In this document: in pieces, positions 35,819 to 43,131 of the stretch
Numbering within the stretch: position 1 is the first letter of the stretch
Layout of the letters: each line of letters opens with the position of its first letter
Origin: Terriglobia bacterium
GTDB taxonomy: Bacteria; Acidobacteriota; Vicinamibacteria; Vicinamibacterales; CAVVIG01
Reading direction: 5' to 3'
Assembly: GCA_020073005.1 (NCBI GenBank)
Contig: JAIQFX010000008.1
Span: 1-64,000 of the forward strand
Length of the DNA: 64,000 nt
Notes under the pieces: model-generated
What the model was told of the DNA's origin: nothing
Database searches by the model: none
The model's input: the letters and a program-made list of their open reading frames with translations, nothing else
Made by a program: the position numbers and the translations under genes

Positions 35819-38227
35819 CTAATTTTCGCGCAACGCTGCGATCACATCGACTCTGCTCGCGCGCATCGCTGGAATGGCGCTCGCCAATGCCGTCGCCACA
35901 CTCACGACGAGCGCGGCAAGTAAGAAGCTGGGAACATGCCACGGTGCGGTGTCGAACAGAAAAGAGGCCAACAGACGGATGGCGACCATCGCCAACGGCA
36001 GACCGCACGCGACGCCGAGCAACGCAAGACGAAGTCCGCCGCCCAGAACGAGACGCATCAGTTCCCCGCGAGTCGCGCCCACCGCAGAGCGGATTCCAAT
36101 TTCCTTCGTTCGCTGTGTTGCGTTGTAGGCGACAACGCCGTAGATACCGAGGGCCATCAGCAATAAGCCGATGGCACCGAGCGCACCCACCAGTGTGGCC
36201 GTCATTCGGTAATCGCGCGCCGAGAAGTCGATCAGCTCCGACATCGTGACGATCATGCGTGGCGCCAGCCGTTCATCGACCTTCCGCAGCGCCTCGCGGA
36301 CGGGCGCTGTAAGCGACGCGGCGTCGCGCTGTGACGCGACCATGAACGTTACCTGGCCGAGACGGGGAGAGAAGGGCAGATAGAAGTACGCCTCGGGCAG
36401 TTCGCCGATCCGATTGATGACCGTATCCTGAACGACGCCGATGATGCGGTGGTCAATGCCCTTCAGACCGATGGTCTTGCCAACGGGATCAGCGTTGACA
36501 AAATATTGCGCGGCGAACCTCTCGCTGACCACGACGACCGGAGATGTCCGATCGTCCTCGCTGAAGACGCGTCCACGCAGGACACGCCCACCAATTACGC
36601 GAAAGTAGGTCGGGCCTACCGCGTTGAATTTGATCACAGGCGGAGCGGCCGCCAAATCCGCAGAACGATCACGGAATGTGACGGGCTGCGCCAGCCCTCC
36701 ACCCGAGAGGCTCAGCGGCGCGCGAAGTGCGAGGGCGACATCGCTGACGCCGGGCAGTGCGCGCAATTGCGACACGGCCACGCTTTCTTGGGCCGGTGTC
36801 AATTCCGGAAAGCTCGACAACGCCGTGAGCATCGGTTTTCGCTGGAATCCGAGATCCGATCGGCGGGTCTCAAGGAAGCTCTTACCGAGGACGACGGCGC
36901 TGCTGATCAATGCCATGGATAGGGCCACTTGGCCGACGACCAGCGCGCCGCGCACGTTTCGGTACCGCCGTGGCGTTGACGCCATTCCAAGCTCGCCTTT
37001 GATCAACGGTGAGAGGTCGACACGACTACCCAGCCAGCTCGGGATGACGCCAAAGAGCACAGTCGTCGAGACGGTGACGACGAGCGTGAACATCAACATC
37101 CGTTGATCGGCCGCGAATGTCAGGAATGATGGGAATCCTGGTGCTTGGACCAGAAGTGCGGGAAGCGCACCAATCAGCCATGCGGAAACAAGCACGCCAG
37201 CGGCGGCGCCGAAGGCACCGAGGAGCACGCTTTCGATCATCAACTGGCAAGCTACTCGCAACCGACTCGCGCCCAGAGCCAGACGAACGCCGATTTCGCG
37301 CCCGCGCGATGCGGCGCGTGCGAGCAACAGATTGGCGATATTCACGCAGGTGATGAGTACGACGAGGAGCACGACGCCGATCAAGGCAAGCGCACTGACA
37401 CCGCCCGACTCCAGCCGATACGCGCGATCGGTGATGACCGTTGCGCCTCGACCGCTATTCGTCGCGGAATAGCTACTGGCGAGCGATTGTGCGAACACGC
37501 TAACTTCGGAAACGGCGCGCGCTGAAGATATGCCGGGCTGGAGCCTTGCCAAGATGCTGAACCACCGAGCATCTCGTTGCTGGAATTCGTTTCTACCCGC
37601 GAGCCGCATCCAGGTCTGCGGGGGCATCCAGAGGTCTTTGTCCATTGCGGCGTCCAGGTCTCGGAACGTTGGCGGTAGCACGCCAAGTACCGTGACGTAG
37701 ACTGGCGTCTCGCGCCCGAGCGCAAGCGACTTGCCCACAACGGAAGGATCCGCTCCGAACCGCCGCCGCCAGAACGCGTTCCCGAGGACGACGCCGGGCT
37801 CCTGCTCCAGGCTCGATTCATCCATCGGCGTGAAGAGGCGACCCAATCCAGCCTTCACACCGAGAACGCTGAAGAAGTTTGAGGAAACCACATTGACGAG
37901 GAGCAACTCCGGCGGCGTTCCGTCGTTGCGCAGCAACGCACCGCGCCGACCGTACGCGATGACGCCGGAAAACGATGTGGTCCGATCGCGAAGATCCTGA
38001 TACTCCTGGAAGGAGAAATCGTCTCGCTGTGTCGTTGCTGACGTGGCGAAGATCCGCACGAGGGATCCCGGTGACGGGATGCCAGGGGGCCGAAACCATA
38101 AGCCATCGATCAGACTGAAGATGGCGCCGTTGGCGCCAATCGCGAGCGCCAAGGAGAAGATCGCTACCAGACTGAACCCCGGCGACCGCCGAAGGGCACG
38201 CAATGCGTAGCGGAAATCCAGCCACAT
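35819..38227 (-). CDS. ADOP-type MacB/FtsX permease (Acidobacterial duplicated orphan permease)
   Basis: The protein has 802 residues, ATG 38227 with GAGGAG about 8 nt upstream. It starts with the typical MWLDFRYALRALRRSPGFSL and has two MacB periplasmic core/FtsX units: a first set of membrane segments near residues 20-40 and 270-390 (VVLLVVLITCVNIANLLLAR) and a second near 430-800 (GALGAIGLLLMALGIYGVVA and RTKEIGIRSAVGATRGELMR). No ATPase gene is next to it, as expected for these orphan permeases, which are expanded in Acidobacteriota. It may export a peptide or act in envelope stress. Confidence 0.9.
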   Translation of the reverse strand: MWLDFRYALRALRRSPGFSLVAIFSLALAIGANGAIFSLIDGLWFRPPGIPSPGSLVRIFATSATTQRDDFSFQEYQDLRDRTTSFSGVIAYGRRGALLRNDGTPPELLLVNVVSSNFFSVLGVKAGLGRLFTPMDESSLEQEPGVVLGNAFWRRRFGADPSVVGKSLALGRETPVYVTVLGVLPPTFRDLDAAMDKDLWMPPQTWMRLAGRNEFQQRDARWFSILARLQPGISSARAVSEVSVFAQSLASSYSATNSGRGATVITDRAYRLESGGVSALALIGVVLLVVLITCVNIANLLLARAASRGREIGVRLALGASRLRVACQLMIESVLLGAFGAAAGVLVSAWLIGALPALLVQAPGFPSFLTFAADQRMLMFTLVVTVSTTVLFGVIPSWLGSRVDLSPLIKGELGMASTPRRYRNVRGALVVGQVALSMALISSAVVLGKSFLETRRSDLGFQRKPMLTALSSFPELTPAQESVAVSQLRALPGVSDVALALRAPLSLSGGGLAQPVTFRDRSADLAAAPPVIKFNAVGPTYFRVIGGRVLRGRVFSEDDRTSPVVVVSERFAAQYFVNADPVGKTIGLKGIDHRIIGVVQDTVINRIGELPEAYFYLPFSPRLGQVTFMVASQRDAASLTAPVREALRKVDERLAPRMIVTMSELIDFSARDYRMTATLVGALGAIGLLLMALGIYGVVAYNATQRTKEIGIRSAVGATRGELMRLVLGGGLRLALLGVACGLPLAMVAIRLLASFLFDTAPWHVPSFLLAALVVSVATALASAIPAMRASRVDVIAALREN

Positions 38228-38458
38228 AATGTCGGCTCCTCAGGGTGGGACACACTCTTCTGAGCAAGGTATATACCAAACTCAGGCGTCCAATCTGCCT
38301 GCAATTGCGCCCCTGCCGCAATGATGATTCGACTGATCGGAGAGACTTGCTCGTTCCTGGGACGAAGGGTAACCGAATCCGAACGCTGCCGGAAATCCGG
38401 CAGTCTCGATTCGCAAGACATAACCCTCGGGACCGTCCCACTGGTTCACAGAAAAGAG

Positions 38459-38464
38459 TATAAT
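38459..38464 (+). promoter_or_regulatory. -10 box (TATAAT) upstream of the RHH gene
   Basis: A consensus TATAAT lies 27 nt before ATG 38492; GAGGTG stands between as ribosome site. The 264-bp gap 38228-38491 otherwise shows no coding frame that I trust. Confidence 0.5.
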
Positions 38465-38491
38465 CAGAGCATAGTGTGAGGTGTTACGAGT

Positions 38492-38833
38492 ATGGCCAGA
38501 GTTCAACCGGTACTGTCTCCGACCGAGCTCGCTCTCGTCGACCAAATGGCCGAGTTGACGGGCTCAAAGCGAACCGACGTCATCAAGAGCGCTCTGGCCG
38601 TGTACCACTGGTTCGTCCGGCAGGCGCTGACAGGCAGCAGCGTAGTGGCCCGCAAGCCGAGCGGCGAAGAAGTGGCCCTTGAGACCGCCGAACTGGCGGC
38701 GCTGGAAGGGAAGGGAAATCGCCTGAGTCCCGAAGAGCTCGGATTGCTATCCAAACAGCTCGCATCCGCGACTGATCCGACCGACGCGGCGCGCATCAAA
38801 GAACGCCTCACGCGCGGCTTCTACGGCATCTAG
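38492..38833 (+). CDS. Ribbon-helix-helix-like DNA-binding protein
   Basis: The protein has 113 residues. The N-terminal 45 residues (VQPVLSPTELALVDQMAELT then GSKRTDVIKSALAVYHWFV) have the short strand plus two-helix layout of CopG/Arc-type ribbon-helix-helix proteins. The C-terminal 60 residues are charged helices with no motif. It is followed by a second small gene after 8 nt. The pair resembles toxin-antitoxin organisation, with this as the antitoxin-like partner, but the partner is not a recognised toxin. Confidence 0.55.
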   Translation: MARVQPVLSPTELALVDQMAELTGSKRTDVIKSALAVYHWFVRQALTGSSVVARKPSGEEVALETAELAALEGKGNRLSPEELGLLSKQLASATDPTDAARIKERLTRGFYGI

Positions 38834-38841
38834 AACCGCCC

Positions 38842-39087
38842 ATGCCGAAGGTCCGCCGCCAGAACATCCCGCCGGCTCTTTTCCAACACCTGCTCGATCG
38901 CATCCAGAGCCGGAAGATTCCGGCGACTCAACTGGAATTGCTCGCGAAATGGCTCGACACCGAGCCGGACGTTCCTGAGGGTCAATGGTACAAGCGGTTT
39001 TCGAGCATGACCGTTTGTGGCGAAGGCGAGCTTGTGAAGACCTTTCTCGTCCCTGGCCAACATCCGAAGGGTGAGCGCGTTTCGTGA
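38842..39087 (+). CDS. Small hypothetical protein paired with the RHH gene
   Basis: The protein has 81 residues starting 8 nt after the RHH stop, so the two are likely cotranscribed. Features are a basic start (MPKVRRQNIPPALFQHLLDR), a helix, LLAKWLDTEPDVPEGQWYKR and FSSMTVCGEGELVKTFLVPG. No toxin family, catalytic motif or membrane segment can be recognised. It could be a cargo gene on the margin of the integrated region, or part of a toxin-antitoxin-like unit. Confidence 0.5.
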   Translation: MPKVRRQNIPPALFQHLLDRIQSRKIPATQLELLAKWLDTEPDVPEGQWYKRFSSMTVCGEGELVKTFLVPGQHPKGERVS

Positions 39088-39347
39088 TCAATGTGCCGCT
39101 GTGCTTGCTGAGATTTGGCGAGCGCGTTATAACTTCGGCCAGCAGCCTCTGGCCGGCTGTCGGCTCCGCGTCATCGTTGACGCGTTCTTGAGCGGGTCAC
39201 TCCGTCGCGCGTTCGACGGACTTACCCAACACGGCCACACGGTGCGCGTGTCACAGCCCAGGCTCCGACATGCCACCGAGGTTTCGCCTCACGCGAACAT
39301 CCGCCTGAGTCCAATACGACCATCCGTCAGCCGCGACGAGAGGCAAT

Positions 39348-39461
39348 ATGGATTTCGATCCGCGCGACTACGATGACGCCCGCGATCACGCTGCGCGTCT
39401 ACGCGCACTGGTTGCCGGACGCCTCGAGCGCGAGATTCGTCCACGCGCTCGACGACGATGA
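39348..39461 (+). pseudogene. Truncated start of a mobile-element gene, run into an integrase remnant
   Basis: A good ribosome site (GAGAGG) precedes ATG 39348 and the frame begins MDFDPRDYDDARDH. From memory, FDPRDYD at the N-terminus is typical of a family found in integrative elements. The frame then crosses the integrase remnant in another frame and ends after 37 residues, so the real gene has been cut off by a deletion. This is a low-confidence call. Confidence 0.3.
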
Positions 39462-39540
39462 CACGTCACCGCACGTCACCCAGGCGTCACCGAGCGCGTT
39501 GGACGCTGCGGATCAGAAAGCGCTAAGTGCTTTGAATGGA
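39376..39540 (+). pseudogene. Tyrosine integrase C-terminal remnant (left copy)
   Basis: In one plus frame the segment reads PAITLRVYAHWLPDASSARF followed by VHALDDDDTSPHVTQ and ASPSALDAADQKAL. TLRVYAHWLPD is the strand after the catalytic-Tyr region that many tRNA-targeting integrases share. No upstream catalytic Arg/His boxes remain. It ends directly at the tRNA-Lys-like sequence 39542-39588. A closely similar remnant lies at 49345-49474. Confidence 0.65.
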
Positions 39541-39541
39541 G

Positions 39542-39588
39542 TGGTGAGCCGGGTGGGAATCGAACCCACAACCCGCAGATTAAGAGTC
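39542..39588 (-). repeat. tRNA-Lys 3' fragment, putative attachment site (att) copy
   Basis: 47 bp are identical to the 3' part of the complete tRNA-Lys(CTT) at 50404-50479, from CCA back to the anticodon loop, where identity stops. Recombination in the anticodon loop is the usual site for tyrosine integrases. It cannot be a functional tRNA because the 5' half is missing. Similarity continues beyond the tRNA into the integrase remnant (back to about 39464). Confidence 0.85.
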
Positions 39589-39793
39589 GCCTCGGGCACG
39601 CGAAAACGCCAGAAATCCTAGCGATCTCGAGAGCGCGCTGTGCAGATCGCGGCAAAGGACGGCACCCAGGCGTCACCTCGCACTGACATCAGCTCTGCGT
39701 CTTCTCTCCTGTCCTCCGCGTGCGAACGCAGCCCCAGGCCTGGCTGTCCGGGTTCTCAAGCGCGCCGCGTTGTGCTTGCAAATTCGATCGGAC
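39589..39793. other. Non-coding island border with mobile-element debris
   Basis: The gap holds no convincing gene. CACCCAGGCGTCACC at 39662-39676 repeats the integrase-remnant sequence, suggesting a third fragment. The 17-bp AGCGCGCCGCGTTGTGC at 39759-39775 recurs at 49271-49287. Together with the preceding 39088-39347 stretch, which also shows no reliable gene, this is decayed mobile DNA. Confidence 0.5.
39759..39775 (+). repeat. 17-bp direct repeat, left copy (second at 49271-49287)
   Basis: AGCGCGCCGCGTTGTGC is exactly repeated in the same orientation 9.5 kb away, and the two copies closely flank the kinase, sigma and surface-protein genes. In GC-rich DNA a chance match of this length is possible. 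Confidence 0.5.
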
Positions 39794-42322
39794 TTACGGA
39801 AACCCGACGCGTCGAAAGAGCGCCTGAAAGCGCGGATCGTCCCGCATGAAATCGTAGAAGGGGTAATGCAGACCCAGTGGCGCTTCCTCGCCGCGCTCGG
39901 TCGCCACGTCGAGCCAGTGCATCGTCTGCTCGCGGTCCTGCAGCAGCGCGTAGTTGTACGCGAGCGACGTCGCGATGTCCCACGGCGCCTCGGTCACCGG
40001 ACGATTGAGCCGCAACTCGAGCGCGTTAATCTCGCGGCGCAGCATCGCCGGCTCGCCGCCGGCACGGAATGCCGCGCGCATCTGATCCACTTCGGCCGCC
40101 GGCTGACCCGCCAACAGCCTCGACTTCAGCTGCGCCTCGACCGATTCCTCGATGCGCTGCTCCGAGTGCAGGACCTCGGATAGACCTTGATACATCTCCC
40201 ACGAATCCGGATCCTGCTCGAGCCCCTCGTCGATCATCCGCCGCGCTTCCGAGAACTGTTTGACGATGACGAGCACTTCGACCAGGTCAAGTCGGACGTG
40301 GAGCAGATAAGGCTCGAGGTCGTGAGCACGCGTGAAATCGGCGATCGCATCCTGCCACGCGCCGAGCTTACGGTGGAATTCCCCGTATTGGTGGTAGGCG
40401 CCGGCATAGTTGGGATCGAGCGTGATGGCCCGCTGGAATTCGCTATCGGCCTGGCGCCAGTTCCAGTCGGATTTGTACAACACGTACGCCAGGGAAACGT
40501 GCGCCTCGGGCAGACTTGAATCGAGCGCCAGCGCGCTTTCGGCCGCCGCCTTGGCGAGTGGATAGCGCGTCTTTGGCGGCAAACCCGACGCGGTGACGGT
40601 GTAGGCGTCGGCCAGCCCCGCGTACGCCATGGCGAACTTCGGATCGAGCTGAATCGCCTGGCGGTACGCGGCGATTGCCGCCGCGATGGACGTCGGCGTC
40701 CGGACGCCCGCGCGCTCGTGGCCCTTCAGGTACAGCTCGTACGCATCGACGTTGCTCGTCTCGCGCCTGCGCAGCGCCGCGCGCTGCCTCGCCGTGACCT
40801 CACGCAGCAAGCTCGTCGTAATTCGCTCGGCAATGGTGTCCTGAACGGAGAAGATGTCGGTGAAGTTCTGGTCGAATCGAGCCCCCCAGATCTCGCTGTG
40901 ATCGACGGCGCGTGAGAGTTGTGCCGTGACGCGCAGCCGGTCGCCCTCGCGCTGCACTGAACCAGTCAAGACCGCATCGACGCCCAGTCGCCCGGCAACG
41001 GCGAACGGATCCTCGCCGTTGTGCACGGCGGCCATCGGCGCCACGCGCAGTTCGGTGACGTTCGCGAGCCGCGTCATCACCGCTTCCGCCATTCCCAGCC
41101 GCAGCGACGGTTGATCGTCACCCGCGATCGGCCTGAACGGGAGGATGACGAGCGATCGCACAGCGGTCGCGGCCGGCGGTTGCCGGGAATTCTTCCACCA
41201 GATGCCGGCGAGCCCCGCGACCGCGACGAGCGTGACGCCGCACAGCACCGCCACGCGGCGGCCCGTGCGGCTCGGTGCGCGAAGCCCGGCGCGGAGCGGG
41301 TCGACCTCTCGAAGGAAGTCGGCCATCGTCTGCGGGCGGCCCGCAGGATCGGTCGCGAGGCCGCGCCGGAGCACGGCCAGCGCGTCCTTCGGCAGCGACG
41401 GCGTCGTGCCGCTGCCCGAGGCCGCACCGACATGACCGAGCTCGCGCGGCAGCGAGCCGATGAGCATCTCGTACAACACGACGGCGAGGCTGTAGATGTC
41501 GGCGCGCGCATCGACGTCGGCGCCGGCGCTCTGTTCGGGCGCCATGTAGTCGAGGGTACCGACGCGCGTGCCGACGCGCGTGCCGTCACGCGTTCGGGTG
41601 CCGGCGACGAAAGAGCCGGCGGAGGGCCTCGTCAGCTTCGCCACGCCGAAGTCCAAGACCTTCACGTACCCGTCGCGCCGGATCATGATGTTCTCCGGCT
41701 TCACGTCGCGGTGCACGATGCCGGCCTCGTGGGCCGCCGCAAGCGCTCGACCCGCCTGGACGGCGACGTCGATCGCCAGCGCCAGCGGCAACGCTCCGAG
41801 GCGCAACCGCTCGCGAATGGTCTCGCCGTCGACGAGCTCGGTCGCGATGTACGGCCGGCCCTCGTACTCGCCGACTCGGTGAACCGTCAGGATGCCCGGG
41901 TGGTTGAGCGCGGACGCGGCGCGGGCTTCGTCCGCGAAGCGCCGCAGCCGGCCAGGATCGTGCCTGTCGGCGGCGGGGAGCAGCTTGACCGCGAGCTTGC
42001 GGCCGAGCGATCGGTCTTCGGCCAGGAACACGTCGCCCATCCCGCCGGAACCGAGGTGAGACAGGATGCGGTAGCCGTCGATGTCGCGGCCGATGATCGC
42101 GGCGTCCTCGACCGTGCCGGCCCAGTCGGCGGCGATCGCCGCGGTGAGCGACGGCAGCGGCTCGTCGCCCGGCTCAGCCGCGAGCAGCGACTTCACTTCG
42201 CGCCGGACTTCGTCATCGTTTCCGCACGTGGCGTCCACGAACGCGTCGCGCTCGGCTGGCGGGCGCGCGAGCGCCTCGTGAAACAACCGCTCGACATGTT
42301 CCCAGCGGTCCGGCGAAAGCAT
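39794..42322 (-). CDS. Membrane Ser/Thr protein kinase with TPR sensor domain
   Basis: The protein has 842 residues. The kinase domain (about 84-345) has the Gly loop LGSGGMGDVFL (90-100), Lys113 (AVKLL), HRDVKPENIM (204-213), DFG at 224-226 and APEQ. A membrane segment (VAVLCGVTLVAVAGLAGIWW) follows, then an adenylate-cyclase-like TolB region (GRLGVDAVLTGSVQREGDRL and VTAQLSRAVDHSEIW) and TPR repeats from about 530 to 800. This architecture is common in Acidobacteriota. It lies 28 nt downstream of an ECF sigma gene and is likely in the same operon, so the kinase may control the sigma factor or its target. Confidence 0.9.
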   Translation of the reverse strand: MLSPDRWEHVERLFHEALARPPAERDAFVDATCGNDDEVRREVKSLLAAEPGDEPLPSLTAAIAADWAGTVEDAAIIGRDIDGYRILSHLGSGGMGDVFLAEDRSLGRKLAVKLLPAADRHDPGRLRRFADEARAASALNHPGILTVHRVGEYEGRPYIATELVDGETIRERLRLGALPLALAIDVAVQAGRALAAAHEAGIVHRDVKPENIMIRRDGYVKVLDFGVAKLTRPSAGSFVAGTRTRDGTRVGTRVGTLDYMAPEQSAGADVDARADIYSLAVVLYEMLIGSLPRELGHVGAASGSGTTPSLPKDALAVLRRGLATDPAGRPQTMADFLREVDPLRAGLRAPSRTGRRVAVLCGVTLVAVAGLAGIWWKNSRQPPAATAVRSLVILPFRPIAGDDQPSLRLGMAEAVMTRLANVTELRVAPMAAVHNGEDPFAVAGRLGVDAVLTGSVQREGDRLRVTAQLSRAVDHSEIWGARFDQNFTDIFSVQDTIAERITTSLLREVTARQRAALRRRETSNVDAYELYLKGHERAGVRTPTSIAAAIAAYRQAIQLDPKFAMAYAGLADAYTVTASGLPPKTRYPLAKAAAESALALDSSLPEAHVSLAYVLYKSDWNWRQADSEFQRAITLDPNYAGAYHQYGEFHRKLGAWQDAIADFTRAHDLEPYLLHVRLDLVEVLVIVKQFSEARRMIDEGLEQDPDSWEMYQGLSEVLHSEQRIEESVEAQLKSRLLAGQPAAEVDQMRAAFRAGGEPAMLRREINALELRLNRPVTEAPWDIATSLAYNYALLQDREQTMHWLDVATERGEEAPLGLHYPFYDFMRDDPRFQALFRRVGFP

Positions 42323-42350
42323 TATGATGACCTCGCCTGTCGGGCGCGAC

Positions 42351-42917
42351 TCAGGATAGCTCGCGCTGTAGCCAGGCGCGCGTGAGGCGCCAGTCGCGCA
42401 TGACCGTCGCGACCGAGACCTGCAGCGCTTCTGCGGTTTCCTCGACGCTCAGCCCCCCGAAGTATCGCAGCTCCGCGATACTTCCTTTGCGCGGATCCTG
42501 CGCCGCCAGACGGTTCAGCGCGTCGTCGAGCTCTAGCAGCTCCGCACTGCGCGCGTTGGCGGCGACCTCCAGCCCTTCGTCGAACGTGACGCGGACGGCG
42601 CTGCCGCCGCGCTTCTGGCCGCCCTTCCGGCGGGCGTGATCGACGAGAATGAACCGCATTAACTGGGCGGCGACCGCGATGAAGTGCGCACGACCCTGCC
42701 ATTGCATGTTGCGTTCGCCGACCAGCTTCAGATAAGCCTCGTTGATCAGGGCGGTCGGCTGCAACGTATGCCCGCGACGCTCCCGGGCCAGATAGCCGCG
42801 TGCGAGCCGGTGCAGTTCCGCATGCACCAGCGGCATCAGGTCGTCGAGCGCGCCGCGATTCCCCTGGCTCCAGTCCTCCAGGAGACGGGTCACGTCCCGC
42901 CGCGGCAGATTGGCCAT
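42351..42917 (-). CDS. ECF-type RNA polymerase sigma factor (acidobacterial ECF-like group)
   Basis: The protein has 188 residues from ATG 42917; ATG 42962 would add 15 residues. It starts VTRLLEDWSQGNRGALDDLM, then LARGYLARERRGHTLQPTAL and INEAYLKLV (region 2), and ends with SIAELRYFGGLSVEETAEAL and QVSVATVMRDWRLTRAWLQR (sigma region 4 helix-turn-helix). This pattern fits the TIGR02999-type ECF-like sigma factors often paired with Ser/Thr kinases in these bacteria. It directs RNA polymerase to specific promoters; targets are unknown. No anti-sigma factor is adjacent. Confidence 0.9.
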   Translation of the reverse strand: MANLPRRDVTRLLEDWSQGNRGALDDLMPLVHAELHRLARGYLARERRGHTLQPTALINEAYLKLVGERNMQWQGRAHFIAVAAQLMRFILVDHARRKGGQKRGGSAVRVTFDEGLEVAANARSAELLELDDALNRLAAQDPRKGSIAELRYFGGLSVEETAEALQVSVATVMRDWRLTRAWLQRELS

Positions 42918-42963
42918 GGAGTGGGGGAATGGTAACAAAAACACGCCCACCGATGACAGCATC

Positions 42964-43009
42964 CATGAGCGGACGGCGCACTAGGACATGAGCGGACGGC
43001 GCATTAGGA
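42964..43009 (+). repeat. Two tandem 23-bp direct repeats upstream of the giant surface gene
   Basis: CATGAGCGGACGGCGC followed by A(C/T)TAGGA is repeated twice head to tail (42964-42986 and 42987-43009) with one mismatch. It lies in the 214-bp divergent gap between the sigma gene and the 2028-residue protein gene, so it could be an operator. Confidence 0.7.
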
Positions 43010-43131
43010 AATGATGAGGAAGATTGTCGTGACGCTGGATCCGGCGACGCTCCGCCTGGACATCGTGCCGTCGCCCCCCCTGACAACCCACGGTCCGATT
43101 CTTCGCATTAGCCCAGTGGGGGGAATTCACG

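Noticed and set aside
39071-39376. A 101-residue gene downstream of the RHH pair
   Set aside because: It has no ribosome site, no motif, and composition like the surrounding decayed DNA.
39542-39588. A second tRNA-Lys gene
   Set aside because: Only the 3' half from the anticodon loop is present, so it cannot fold; it is an attachment-site copy.
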